From assembly GCF_900964775.1 (NCBI RefSeq), contig NC_041817.1, positions 17,440,783-17,504,782 of the forward strand: DNA of 64,000 bases, in the 5' to 3' direction. The notes beneath the pieces are model-generated. The model made no database searches, was not told the origin of the DNA, and saw only the letters and a program-made list of their open reading frames with translations. Of the stretch, positions 35,628-48,600 are shown piece after piece. Each line of letters opens with the position of its first letter. The first letter of the stretch is position 1. Source of the DNA: Scleropages formosus (lineage: Eukaryota > Chordata > Actinopteri > Osteoglossiformes > Osteoglossidae). The translations under genes were made by a program, and so were the position numbers.

Positions 35628-37862
35628 ATGCCATTGTGCAGCAACCATATTCTGAATGACCCTGAGGATCCTTCCAGAGCGAGGAGCGCTGAGCGATTTG
35701 GAGTGAATCAACAACTGCCATGGCCCTTGACGCTGTGCCTGGCCCTGCAGGTAAACTGACCGCCGTGTCTCCTATCCTATGCTGAGCAAGACTGGCGGTC
35801 TACGTCCACCGCTGCGGCTTCTGTATTGCAAAGGTTCCCAAAATATAACTGCTGAAACCGGAAATTTTGAGCAAGAACCAGCGTGCAAATATTTTGTACT
35901 CGAGGACTTTCCCAGGTAATAACTGTCTTGTCTCGCTGCCTCAATCCTCCAAGTATATACATTGATCTCTAAGTGAAAGTCTTTCCTCTGTTTGTTCCAG
36001 CCTTATGCCTTTCTATCTCATTCTCTCTCTGTAAATGTGTACTCTTCCAGGTAACTGTGTATGTCTCATCTGTGCAGCAGGTACTGGTCCAGTCCTCCCT
36101 GCTAGTGCTGGTTGTGGGAATTCTGCAGGAGCAGCTTCAGCTGCAGGAGGGAGAGGAGGAGAGGCTCCTGGCTTCTGGCTTTTTCCACTCTGCTGTGTCC
36201 ACACTGCTGCAGGGCTGGCTGGGCACACGGTGAGAAACTCTGCCGATTGACGCACGTCGCTGCGCTCACGCGCGTTACAAATACACCTGGCTACCTTCCT
36301 CGCGCAGGTGCTCACACCCACGCATAGCTCATGCTGTCTTCCTTATCACCAGCTTGCCTCTGCTTCAGACTCCTTCACCGGAGTTTATTGTCCCTGCCAT
36401 TGTGCTTACCCACCGGTCCCCCACGCACATTCGTCACAACTGTGAGTCCCGTCCCATATCTCTCTTAGATCTCTGCCTGATATCTGACTGCAGGGGAATG
36501 GAAGGAAGGTGACTGTGACTTTGTGTGTTCACCTGCAGGGACTGAAGCAGTCTGCAGGGGGCCCTGCATGGCAGGAGGCCATTCCATCACCAAAGCTGAC
36601 CTCATGAGGGAGGCAAGTAATAGTGCTGTCCATGGTGCTGAAGACTCTGAGAACCCCTGAGCCAATTATTTTCTGATGCCATCTCAGATGCAGTCACTTA
36701 GCAGGTTTTTCCTGCATGTATTGTTTGATTTTATTTTTTTTGTTGGTTATTTGCCTTTAAAGTACCTACATAAGGTTTAGAACAATCCTAAAGGTCCCCT
36801 TGCATGGGTCATAACTGATAGAAGGGAGAAATATTGAGTCCTAGTAACATTATAAATCTGATATCATCACACTAACTGAGATGCCCCTTTCAATTCCCAT
36901 CCCACCTCATTGGTTTCTTTTTGCCACAGCTCCAGGGAATGGTTCTTACCAGTGGGCTAGTTCAGTTTGTTCTAGGTGCAAGTGGACTGAGTGGCCCAGT
37001 ACTGCAGCGCTCAGGGCCACTGGTTTTGGCTCCCCTACTCTGTGTGCTTGGGTTCTCCATCTACAGGGAGGCTGCTGTACTCTGCTCTGAGCACTGGGGT
37101 ATTGCCTCACTGTGAGTCTGCTGCGTTGTCTGTCTGTCTGTTTGTCTCTGCATTTGTCTTACGCTGTCATTCATTAAATCAACTGGGTTCGTCCATTAGC
37201 CAGCTTGCCTGTCTGTTAACAGATGAGAACCATACGAAATAGATGTGAAACCAACCATAGTTTTGAAAGCGTGCTTTCATATACCTATAACCCGCATCAT
37301 TAATTTTACCATGAGTATTACAGTTTTCTTCTACCAAACTAAATCCAAGGCAGGGAAACCAGTAGTATTTCTAACTGTGGGGGAGTCTGTGCATATTTAG
37401 TGCCGGAGTGGTAATCGGGAGAGTCAGGACTTTGACTAGTCAATCCAGAAATAAATATTGATGTAAATACCATATGCCACTCAGGTACACAAATCTGAAT
37501 TCATTCCATATAAATATCAATAAAAGCCTTGGAGGCCAAAAAAAAGGGTATTTGTAGAAGTTCCTTTTAAAGTCAAATTCTCGACTTTAGAGTTAGGAAT
37601 AGTGAATGTGAAGGTTGCAGGCTTGAATCTGACCTACTGGTGTTGTACCCTTGAACAAGGTACTTACTCTATATTGTTTCAGCAAAAAAAAGAAAATACC
37701 CAGCTGTATAAACAGGTAAATAATTGTAGGTAGGATAACACTGTAGGTCACTTTGGAAAAAAGCATCAGCTAAATGAATAAATGCAAACTGGAATGGCTG
37801 TAGTACTAAGGGCTGCTCTGCAGCATGTAACTCCCAGGCTGAAAGTGGGTCCCACTCTGGCC

Positions 37863-37910
<48 letters not shown>

Positions 37911-38220
37911 TTCTTTTGTTTCAGTGTTGCACTGTAATCTTTTTGATGACATTTTAAACAGCAGTAAGGTGTCAAAATTTAAGTTAAGCAGTCAAAGCAG
38001 TAAATGGAGTGATGTGCATGCAATTAAATCAGGGATTCTAAGATACATCCCTCTTTTTGAGTTGTTGAAATTTGAAAAAAATGTGTATCAAAGTAGAAGC
38101 AATACGATATGTAAACACACAGAAATGCGGTCGGCTCAAAACATTAAATAATAAAATGCACGGAATTCTCTTGAAAGGTATTATGATTATGAATGATGTC
38201 TGGGACAAGCGGTTCAGAAA

Positions 38221-38262
<42 letters not shown>

Positions 38263-40436
38263 TTGTGCAATGTGATTTACTATTTTTCGATCAAAAATCA
38301 TATTTGTGGCTCAGGAACACATTACTTTCCTCATTCAAATTAAATGTAATTAAGAGTCCGTTTCATGAGAATTAACCTTACAAGCAGATTTTCGGATTAT
38401 GATTGTGTTACGTAAACCTGAAATATAGTAACAGCGATATTTAATCTACTGTTTTCTAGGGCAGTTCTGCTTGTAGTCTTCCTGTCTCAGCACCTACACT
38501 CCTGGCCCCTGCTCGCTACGGTGAGGTACCCTGTCTTCAGGATGGTCTCAGTGAGTCCTTGTACTGAAAGCCACTCCACACTCGGGGCCCTTGACCCAGA
38601 ACCATGAGTACCACTCTGGTGAACATACCTTGCGTATGTGTTTGTGTGTGATCTTGAGCCTCCATCAGTGCTTCCTTCTGTGCGCAGGTGCTTCTCCCAC
38701 TGTTGACTGTATGGGGCTTATGTGCTGTTCTGGAGCACCTAGGATACTTCCACCCTTGCTCAACCACTGAACTTCTGTCTACGCTGCACTCCAGAAACAC
38801 TTCCACCACGTTCCTTTGGGCCACCCTTAATACATCCAGCACACTCAACTGGATTAGCCTCAACAAATCCACGGTCTCTTTGCGGATTGCTCACAACATG
38901 TCCCACAATGCACCCTGGTTCAGCTTCCCTCTCACAGGTTTGGTATTCCAGTCCTCATTGTGTTGCCTGTGTGCGAGCACAGGACCGTACAGAAGGAGCG
39001 CGACCGGCACCGGTTGTCTTACTTTGTTAGGAGATAATTTTTTCAACCTGTCATTTCACTTTTAAAAAAATCAAGGAGACAGGACATAGTTGGACATGTC
39101 AGTTTAATAAAATTATTAACTACAGACTGTTTAAATGTGTTTCCTGTTGATGGCAGGTGAGATAAGGTTGCCCCTGTTGTCAACCCTCAGTGTTGCAGCG
39201 GGTGTTGCTGCTGCCCTCTCATCATTCATCAGTTCTCTGGGTGTCTACGTACTCACTGCAAGGCTCCTAGGAACTTCGCCCCCACCTCCCTATGCCTGTA
39301 ATCGGGGGCTGTGTGCCGAGGGCCTCGGCACTGTTAGCGCCGCCTTACTGGGGGGTCCACTGGGGGTCAGTAGCAGTGTGCCCAATGCCTGCGTAGTGGG
39401 ACTTAGCCAGGTACTGCCTTATGGTTGCTGTCATCCTCTGTGTCTGAGACACGGTTTCTCAGTGAGCCGCTCCTGTAGTTCTCTTCCTTGAATCCCCCTA
39501 GTGCGGATCCCGTCGCTCTGTCCAGCTAGCGGCCATGATGAGCCTCCTCTTGGGGGTGTCACCCCGGCTTTCCCAGTTGCTCACCTCTTTTCCCCTCGGG
39601 GTTCAAGGTGACCTTTCTATTCATGCATCTTTATCAGAATTTCTCATCTATGCTACCAGTCAATGACCTTTAACCTCTAAACTTTCTGTCCCCTAGGAGC
39701 AGTTCTCAGTGTAACCTACACTGTTGCAGCAGGGACGGGCATAACCTATTTCCGGTATACACACATGGACTCTGGTCGCAACATTTTCAACATAGGCTTT
39801 GCAATCTTCATGTCGCTGTTGCTTCCACGATGGTTCAATCTCCACCCTTCCTTCATCACTACAGGTAGGACTCATGCCTACATCACTCATTACTCACCAA
39901 ATATTTGAATAGATGTCCTTCTCAATCTACTCTTACTGCGTATGTGTGTGTGAGATGGCAGGTGTGTCCAGTCTTGATGTGCTGCTCCAGTCCCTGATTA
40001 CCTTACCTGTGTTCCTTGCTGGATTCCTGGCTTTCTTTCTGGACAACACCGTGTCAGGTAGGGCCACTTAAAGATCTGTTCTGTGAATAATAGAGGTGAT
40101 ATAACTAGTGTGATTGACAGGTGTATGGACACTCAGATTAGATGCACTGTATCTTCCTTCTCCTCAGGGTCACTGTCAGAAAGGGGGCTCTCCTCTACCG
40201 CGATGAAGAAACGGGCTCTAGATGACAGGGTAGCCGAATGCTCCCAAAATCACTTCAAAATCTACGATCCTCCAGAACCTGTACGAAGAATGTTGGACCT
40301 TCCTGGGATCAGGGTTGTCCCTTTCTGTGCCTGCAGGAACCAAATTAGTAAGGATGTGGGGCTGGCTGCTCAGGAGAACTCTGATTTACTGAATGGCTTG
40401 GGAGAAAGCCATGATCAGGACCAGCAGGGGGCATAA
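35628..40436 (+). CDS. slc23a3: slc23a3, solute carrier family 23 member 3 (orphan NAT-family transporter)
   Basis: A multi-pass membrane protein of the nucleobase-ascorbate transporter family, with substrate not firmly established. Exons: 35628-35750, 36078-36229, 36353-36441, 36539-36612, 36930-37111, 38460-38550, 38688-38937, 39157-39410, 39502-39607, 39697-39864, 39962-40057, 40168-40436 (stop TAA). Phases agree and give 617 residues. Exon 1 (41 codons) ends LPWPLTLCLALQ, matching human LPWGLSCLLALQ. Further anchors are RLPLLQTPSPEFIVPAIVL, HWGIAS, PPPPYACNRGLCAEGLG, MDSGRNIFNIGFAIF and LAGFLAFFLDNT. These fit SLC23A3, not SLC23A1/2. The family signature around PNxGxxxxT reads PNACVVGLSQCGS, so the usual Gly and Thr/Lys are missing, in keeping with an atypical substrate. 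Exon 7 carries an N-glycosylation-rich loop (NTS, NKS, NMS). Intron 4 has a GC donor. Confidence 0.93.
36613..36929 (+). other. slc23a3: slc23a3 intron 4 with GC-AG splice sites
   Basis: The reading frame requires exon 4 to end at 36612 (CTC ATG AGG GAG) and exon 5 to begin CTC CAG GGA ATG at 36930. The intron then begins GCAAGT and ends CCACAG. GCAAGT is the known consensus of the minor GC-AG class. The nearest GT (36616-36617, GTAATA) would break the phase. Confidence 0.8.
37600..37787 (+). mobile_element. Second-family tRNA-SINE copy
   Basis: AAGGTTGCAGGCTTGAATC (box-B-like), GTTGTACCCTTGAACAAGG, CAGCTGTATAAACAGGTAAA and GCTAAATGAATAAATGCAAA occur in the family's order. It lies in slc23a3 intron 5. 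Confidence 0.8.
37866..37909. repeat. (TG)n microsatellite
   Basis: About 22 TG units in slc23a3 intron 5, with no recognisable SINE body next to it. Confidence 0.9.
38199..38259 (+). mobile_element. 5'-truncated TG-tailed SINE (3' end only)
   Basis: TCTGGGACAAGCGGTTCAGA then AAATG and (TG)n. Only the last 25 bp of the SINE body remain, so this microsatellite descends from a SINE tail. Confidence 0.8.
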
Positions 40437-42050
40437 GGCGTAGCCCCTTGGACCAGAGGCTCAACAACTACCCAGGGCTCACTGGATCCTCCCGAACTTT
40501 TGGTTTACGGTAGTTTCATTGTGACACAGCATTACCAGAAAGCACTGGACATTTGAGGCATTATGCAACCCATGGACAGAAGTACAGCCGTCACGATTTC
40601 TAGTTTGAGCAAATGGAAATGTTGAGAAGTGAAAAGAACTGTGATCCCAACTGGAGCATCAGTGCAGCATCCAGAAAACCAACATCAATGTTAATTCCAG
40701 TTTAATGTAGCACTTTAAATATTTAAAGTTCAAACACATAGGCTGCAGTTAATCGAGACAAGACTCCAATGAAGTCAATACTGCAGACACATCCAAATCT
40801 GGTCCATTACCACTAAGAAGGATGTCAGAGTGCAATTCGCGAGGTCACCTTCTAGAAACGCAGACAGAGGAAATCCTGAATTCTACAAGACTGCCTGACT
40901 GTGTCCATTCCTGTTGTACCTCTTTTGCTGGTTTTCCATACAAAAATACTGTATTACTGTTACAGCACATAAACTCTGTGAAAAAGACCTGCTTCCTGTA
41001 GCATTTCCTTCACACTTCAACAAACCACTTCCAGATCACTATAATCCAGGAAAGTAGTAGAATTTAAGAAAATAATACCCATATAATCTATATTATTTTA
41101 AAAAACAAAAGTATATTCTCTTGAAGCCTAATCTTTTAACTTTTTGAATGAATTATTTTCATTATTAGATGGTTATAATTAAGATTAATAAGTTGTATAT
41201 AGTCAGTTCATCTGTCTGTCCATCAACATACGTTGCCAGGATCCATTTCCTTTGGATTTTATATATAATTACACCATACATATTTTTTTCAAGATATTTA
41301 AATGATACAGTTAGACATCTGTAATTATAAATAATTAATTTAAATTAAAAAATGCTTTAACTTGAAAATAGTTTGTAAACACAGGAGTATACAATATTTA
41401 CATAGACACCAACAGTATTTGCCAGAGAGAATGATAATGTAGACATATAGCCTAGAGCAATTATTGTGGCTTGTAAGCAAAGCCAATTAGGCAGCAGCAA
41501 ATTTTAAGACACATATTCTGAGCACAGATTTGACTGCAGTTAACCTGTGCCTTTCTGCAAAAGGTGTGCATAGTGTGTGTATCTGCTTACACTTGCATCA
41601 AAACAAGTGGACCCTAATGTCCTTCCGTGTGGAAGGCCCACCATGGTGAATATTTATATTTAACTTGAAGAATAAATCCTCTTGCATTTGAAGATTCAGA
41701 GGTTTCAACACACTCTATGTAATTTTCCCTTTGCACCTCTGTGCATTGGCCCTTTTCTCATGTGGCTTTGTTTAAATGATGCACCCAGGTCATAACCCAT
41801 TAGATTACCTGTCATCGGTAGTTCTATTAAAGCTAGAAAGGCAGATGTTTCAGTATAATTTTTTGTTAAGCTCCGCTAGCCTTGCTTTCTGTCCTGTTCC
41901 TCATTCCTCCTATTATTCTGTCCTGTAATGTCTGTCTCTTTCAATCATTTCACCATCCTATGTGGTTTGCACTTTTTCTCCTCTAATTCCCCATCTCTTT
42001 TTTCTTTCTCCATCCCTCCTCGCACTCTTTGTTCTCAAAGTCCACCATTC
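40437..42050. other. Convergent slc23a3 / ihh 3' spacer
   Basis: AT-rich non-coding DNA between the stop of slc23a3 (+) and the end of the decayed ihh exon 3 (-). AATAAA at 41671-41676 could serve slc23a3. No repeat or gene recognised. Confidence 0.5.
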
Positions 42051-42051
42051 C

Positions 42052-42685
42052 CTAGGGGTAGAAGTGTTTGGAGTCTGACAGATGAGAAGAAGAATAGAAG
42101 AAGCCTGGGTACCAGTGGAGCCTGTGGTTCAGGGGTCCAAATGGGCTAGGACAGCTGTGCAGCAGGCAGAGTGGGGCCAAAGTCCAGTGAGCCAGCTTGT
42201 ACCGATCCACTGTGGCACAGCAGGAAGACATGATGCCACTGATCACCAGTGTGCCGTGCCAGGTCCAGGAAGAAACATGCCTTTGTCCTCCTCGAGCTTT
42301 AACCAGATGATATGTAACAGACGGCCTCTTATCATCTCTCTACCTGCTGTGAGAATGCTGTCCTGATTGAGCATCACTAGTGAATACTGTCAACAGGCTG
42401 CCCTCATGCACCAACTCATTGGCGCAGTTCCGCTCCACCACATACTGCAGCTGGTGCACTACTAGTGACAGGTTCACACCCTCCTGCTGCTTCTTTAATG
42501 GAGAAAGGCTTCCAGGGCTAAGACTGTCAGAACCTCACTGTAGACCAGTTCTCCATCACTCCCAGAGGTGGACAGCATTCAGTTGCCTGGCTGAAAGTCT
42601 TCAACTGCCTTGGTGCCGCCACTCTCCATGGTGACCTGTGTTCAGGTGGGGAAATAGCCCTTAGTCAAGGTGGCCACTGCATTTT
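42052..42685 (-). pseudogene. ihh: Decayed Hint (autoprocessing) exon of ihh
   Basis: This is the position and length of hedgehog exon 3. The acceptor is sound: a CT-rich tract and CCACCAG at 42686-42692. Read from the exon 2 phase it gives [14 protein letters not shown] and then stop TGA (42644-42642). The first residues align with the normal start of exon 3, but the catalytic Cys of GCF is Tyr (TAT). After the stop the same frame still shows VTMESGGTKAVEDFQPG and GELVYSEVLT, again with a TGA between and then a TAA. Later parts are recognisable in other frames: VFTSDAQSGQ (like FASHVQPGQ), then HGTLVISGIMSSCCA, LAHWTLAPLCLLHS and LHWYPGFFYS to a final TAG at 42054-42052. The span from GYF to the end (about 608 bp) is close to normal, so decay is by point changes and small indels, not a large deletion. 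Confidence 0.88.
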
Positions 42686-45600
42686 CTGGTGGAGAGAGAG
42701 AGAGTCAAAGGTCACAGGGGTTATACAGACTTCAAAGTTTTATCAGCCTGAACATAAGCAGCATAGAAATTGAGAAGGGTGGGCATAGCCACATTATTTG
42801 CTCCCTTTTTTATTCCTTTAAACTTTTATAGTGCTAAAGCAAAGACCATGAATTAGCAAGACCTTTTCCTATTTCTAAAATGCCATCTACACCAATGTCA
42901 CAAATAATGGGTGGGGATCAGCTGACCATAAGGATGGTGACTCTGAAAGACCATTTTAAAGACCAACAACTGACTATCAAGCTCATTTTTTCTCAGTGGG
43001 TGGAGTATTTAATAATTATGCGTTGCAAGACGTACTGTCGTGTGCCCTGAATCATATTTCACTTGAGATAAACATCTGCTAAATGAAAATAAATGTGAGT
43101 GTACTGAATGCAAATACCAATAACTGTATTGCTTGATTGGGGGTGCGGTGGCGCAGTGGGTTGGACCGCAGTCCTACTCTCCGGTGGGTCTGGGGTTCGA
43201 GTCCCGCTTGGGGTGCCTTGTGACGGACTGGCGTCCCGTCCTGGGTGCGTCCCCTTCCCCCTCCGGCCTTACGCCCTGTGTTGCCGGGTAGGCTCCGGTT
43301 CCCCGTGACCCCGTAAGGGACAAGCGGTTCTGAAAATGTGTGTGTGTGTGTATTGCTTGAAATCATACTATAATTTACAGAAGTATCACATCAGATAAAA
43401 CATTTTGATGGTCATATGTGTCAGTTTCTTTGTATTCAAATGATGTCACTAAAGTATTTATATGTTTGTTAAGTTACTAATGCAATCTGCATTCCTAAGT
43501 TACTAAGTGTGGAAAGCCAGTGCCCTGTAATATTTCACCACCTCAGTTTAGCTGCATTCCTGTATTATGGGAAATGGTGCAGGGTGTGGTTTAGGGAGAT
43601 GTCCAATGAGGATAAGGCCCCAAATTCTTGAGAGCAAGTAGCGGCTGTCGGTGATCCAAATAACAGTACTACACTATTAACTGCACAAACCAGTTTTTGC
43701 AAATCCTGCAGTTCTTGACTTCAGGAAGCTGGGCAGTGCACCAAGGATGGACTGAAACACCCATCTCAAAGTGTGAAGTCTCATGTTTCAGCAGTATCTT
43801 TACTTAAAAATGTCTTCAGCAACTGAGAAATTCTTACAGAAACATCTGGGATAAAGTCCTACAGACAATACAGTGTCCTCTCATTACGTTTGACTTTAAA
43901 TTCAAAACCACATTGGCACCCGAAGTAGATTATAAGCAATACGGTGCTGTAAACATCAGCATGAAGCACCTAAATAAACTGAATACCTTCAAACTCAAAA
44001 TCCACAGGATACAGCTGCTCCCACTGGCTGAACTTCAGGGTGTAACTGCAGAGTGTCTCTTAAACAACTACCTGTGGCTTGGGTTATTCTGCATAGTCTA
44101 CTGTCTTTCTGTCCTCTAAATGTGAAGCTCACAAGTTTCCAGTTTCGTTTACAGTGCATTTTTTTTTTTTTTTTTTTAAACTAAATGTCTCTTGTGCTCT
44201 TTCCTTTGAAAAAAGCTCTTCGGGGTAAAGATAAACACAAGAGCACTGCCCTCAGTTTTTTTTCTTGACAAACGTACAAGTAGTGGAGGTCCCATCTCTT
44301 GTCAAGTCAGAAACAAATCCCCCCCGGGGGCTATGTTGCCACGACGGTCATGTCAGCAACTGGAAGTTTGCAAACCGATCTGGGCAAGAATGGAAAACAA
44401 AAAAGGAAACAAGGAAAGGAGGAAAATGCAAGAGTAAGTAAACAGAATGAAGCAAGTCTCAATTTCAGATATTTTTCAGAGATCAACAATCCCAAGAGCT
44501 CGTGACAGTTATCATCCCAGAGTCTTCAATATAAGAAACTGTTTGTAGATCAATGTCATACCATTGCTGTGATACTCCATCTCTCCTCTGTAGTCTGTAT
44601 TACCACTGCTATAGTACTGAACATCTAGCTTCATATAAAACAGAAGTTTTGGACTCTTGACTACCACACTACACACAGGATACCACACTATAACTTGATG
44701 AAACTGCAAACCTTTCGTTGAATGAACAACTATGTTCTTTAGCAAATTATACCATAACAACTGTCTAAATAATGAAAAGTATTGCTTTTGATTTTTTTTT
44801 TTTTTTTTTTTAGAAAAAGACAGTACAGCATTGGGTAAAGTAGACTGCTACAATGAATAGGCACACAGCTAAAAAATATCCAGCTGTATAAATGGGTAAA
44901 TAATTTTAAGTAGCTTAACATTGTAAGTGGCAGCTAAATGAATAAATGTAACTCCTGTAGGTTAAAGACAAAATTTTGGGTTAGCTTTAGTTACCATTAG
45001 CATCTGCAATCCAAGAGTTCAGGTTCAGGACATAATTCTATCAGTGCTGTACTTAAACAGCACTAATTAAAGGTCTTGAATTCACAGTTGAGCTGTACAG
45101 TACTGTAGATTGCAGTCTCTATTCACAGACAGACGACCATACCTCCTGTACTCACCAAGGGCCCACCTCTCTAGCCAACATATTTCCCAGAAATTTTGGG
45201 GAGATAATTTGATAAGACAATGGCACTAAACAAATCCATAACTTAACAGAAATTTGACTAGCTTTCTCAGCTGACTCAGCAAACAGATAATTCTCCAAAC
45301 AGCAGGTGGGCTCAAGTCCACCTGAATGTTTTTACCTCCCAGTTATGAATGGTATCTATATTACTACTTGCAGATGCCACTATTTTTCATGTGTGCATAT
45401 TCATCATATGTGCAGCTATTACTCCACATGCTGTCTAACTTCTGCTTATCTCACCTGAGCAATGGACAGACTGCAACTTTCAACAGATGGTGGAACCTAC
45501 TAGTGTGTGTTGCACTATTTAGACAAGAAATACCCTTCAAAGAATGTAAAAGGATGAAAGTTTTTCATAAGTTAACCTTAAGTGTGTCACTCATGGGCTC

Positions 45601-48600
45601 CTTTCCCTCCTTCCTTCCTTCCCTCTCCCACTGACCTACCTGACTTGACACTGCAGTGAACATGGGCCTTGGACTCATAATAGACCCAGTCAAAACCAGC
45701 TTCCACTGCCAAGCGGGCCAAGATAGCGTATTTGCTGCGATCACGGTCAGAGGTGGTGATGTCAACTGCACGACCCTCGTAGTGCAACGAATCTTCGGAA
45801 TGGTGGCCGTCTTCATCCCACGCCTCAGTGACACGCAGCTTTATCCCAGGCCACATGTTCATCACCAAGACAGCCAGGGAGTTCAGTTTATCCCTGCAGC
45901 GCTGAGAATTCGAGACATAAGTTGGGATGGGACAGAGTCACAGAGAGGTCAGTACAGTCAGTCAGGTTTAAAACATGGAAACAGCATTGGAGCAAAAATC
46001 CAATATATTCCAAAGAATTTAATGACCACTGCTTTAACCAGATGGGGGCGTGGTGGCGCAGCGGGTTTGGCCGGGTCTTGCTCTCTGGTGGGTCTGGGGT
46101 TCGAGTCCCACTTGGGGTGCCTTGTGACGGACTGGCGTCCCGTCCTGGGCGTGTCCCCTCCCCCTCCAGCCTTACGCCCTGTGTTGCCAGATTAGGCTCC
46201 GGCTTGCCGCGACCCCGCTTGGGACGAGCAGTTTCCATGTGTGTGCGCTTTAACCAGCATACATGGGCCACAGACAGAGAGAGGGCAATTAAATCTCTCT
46301 AGAGAAGAACCAGAGGCAATGTTAAAAGAAAATGCAACTTGAAAATTGAAGTTCTTGTTTACTGAGGTTATCCACACCATTATTATACAATTTTTTCCAT
46401 GTGGTATTTCCAAACACCAACTAATTAACTATCACTGCCTCTGCAGTTAACACCATTAGCACTAATTACACATTAAGGAAATAACATTCTCATGATAAGC
46501 AATAAAATTTGACTCTGCACATCTAGCTAATTTAAACTTTGGCCCAGGTTACTACTTTAAAGTGAGAGAAGTGCTCCTCTTAAGGATACTGTTTAGTAAA
46601 AGCAGTACTGTGCTTCCAGTGAGCCGTACAGGAAAAGTATCTAGCCGATTACTTTCACTGGACTATTTTAACATGGAGAGAGAGGTTTTGATGAGCCACG
46701 CAGCGAACCGGACTCCGGTCCGCCAGCACACCGTCATCTGCGTCCATGTGAATGGAAGTTCCGTCACATCTCAGGATCCCGCCGTGGCCAGAAAAGCAGA
46801 GGTCCGCACAACAAACCACAAGATCCGGCACTCAAATGAACTTTGACAATTAATTCGGAGAGAACCCTACACGTTGTGTTCGGAGCCTCCGAAGAAACTG
46901 GGCAGTTTTCAATCCTAATAGCATCATAGCACTAAAACTATGGTCAGGCAAGTAAAAGCACATTGCAGAACTTTCATCCATCACAGGTAACTGCTTTAAT
47001 AACGTATGGTCACAATATTATGGAATAATTTCTTTAAAAATACAGATGACTAATTCAAGTGAGGGGGTGCGGTGGCGCAGTGGGTTGGACCGGGTCCTGC
47101 TCTCCGGTAGGTCTGGGGTTCGAGTCCCGCTTGGGGTGCCTTGCGGCGGACTGGCGTCCCGTCCTGGGTGTGTCCCCTTCCCCCTCTGGCCTTACGCCCT
47201 GAGTTGCCGGGTAGGCTCCGGTTCCCCGTGACCCCGTCTGGGACAAGCGGTTCTGAAAATGTGTGTGTGTGTGTGTGTAATTCAAGTGTTTGCTTTTAGA
47301 AATTACAACACGCCCGTTTGAATTACTGTTACGACTAAAATTTGGATTATAGTGTGAAGGCATGGGCTCAGAACGGCCAACTGAAGCTATGGTTTCACTC
47401 GAGTTCAAGCCATTTTTTGGGACTTCCCTCATAGACTCACATTTGATTTATTCGGATCGTTATCACTGCGTTTGGTTTCCTTTTGTTTAACCCAGCAAGC
47501 CGCTAAATACCAATTTAACTCCTCATGTACATGGCGCGAAAGAAAGGTGTCGTATTGGTATACAAAACGAGCGTTTAAAACGCTTTGTTTGTCTGTCTGT
47601 TTCGGGTTTAAGCGACAAGTGCGCCAATACATGTCCGCTGACAGAACAGAGTGCGCCTCTATCAAATTTTTTTAATTTTATTTTATTACTTGTGAAGAAG
47701 TTTCACTGCACGCGATATAGCCACAGGTCACCGGCGGCGCCAAAACGTCGCGCGCCCCCAGCACGAGCCGTCAGACACCGGCGCAGCGCGCGCGCCCGCA
47801 TTTTTCTCGCTGACGCCAGAGCCGGTAAAAGAAACCGCGGCGAACCCGAAGTCCGAGCAATGTGGGTATTTTGTTGAGACTGGGGCGTTCAAAGTTTTGT
47901 AAGCAGGCTATTTTTATTTCGGTGCGCTGAAAAGCAAGTGAAACGGGCAAATAAAATTGGCAAACAGAGTGTTGCGCGCGGCAGCGACCACATATGTCGT
48001 GAATCACCACACGAACAATTATCGAAGCAGAAACAAGCAAAGCGGAGCTAAAAACCGGCACAGCGAGGTAGTGTTCACCTCAGACTCGCTCGCTCTTAAA
48101 ACATTCAGAAAGAAGTGGCATCGAAAACTTCTTCATAGCTTATTTTGCCGAGTCGTTTTCTCTAAGTAATTTAAATATTAAAGCATTTCTTAGTTCCTTA
48201 ATGAAGGATACGAACTTAAATAAATGGGATTCGAACGGAGCGCGGCTTCAAATTAAAAAGGCTACTTGATAGATACCAGGCAGGTAACTGAAACTTATGG
48301 ATTTGGGTGAGAAGTTCTCCACAGAGCTGAGTAGAAAAATCCAGCACCGAGATGAAGTTGCTCAAAGGGAATGACAGCACTGACTGACCAAGTCAAGTGT
48401 TGCGAGCCGCAGATGGATCCCCAATGAATGAACGAACGGACGAACGAATCCTTCTCTCACCTGTGTCATGAGGCGGTCTGCCCCCGTGTTCTCCTCGTCT
48501 TTGAAGATGATGTTCGGGTTCTGGTTGACCTTCAGCTCTCCGAACCGCTCCGAGCTCCTCGTGATCTTGCCCTCGTAGCGGCCGCTCGCCCCCGCGCTCT

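Noticed and set aside
36616-36617. GT donor (GTAATA) as the end of slc23a3 exon 4
   Set aside because: It would add four bases and shift the phase relative to exon 5; the GC donor keeps the frame and family alignment.
42052-42685. Normal, complete ihh exon 3
   Set aside because: The catalytic Cys codon is Tyr, in-frame stops occur, and later homologous blocks fall in a different frame, so no full Hint domain can be read.
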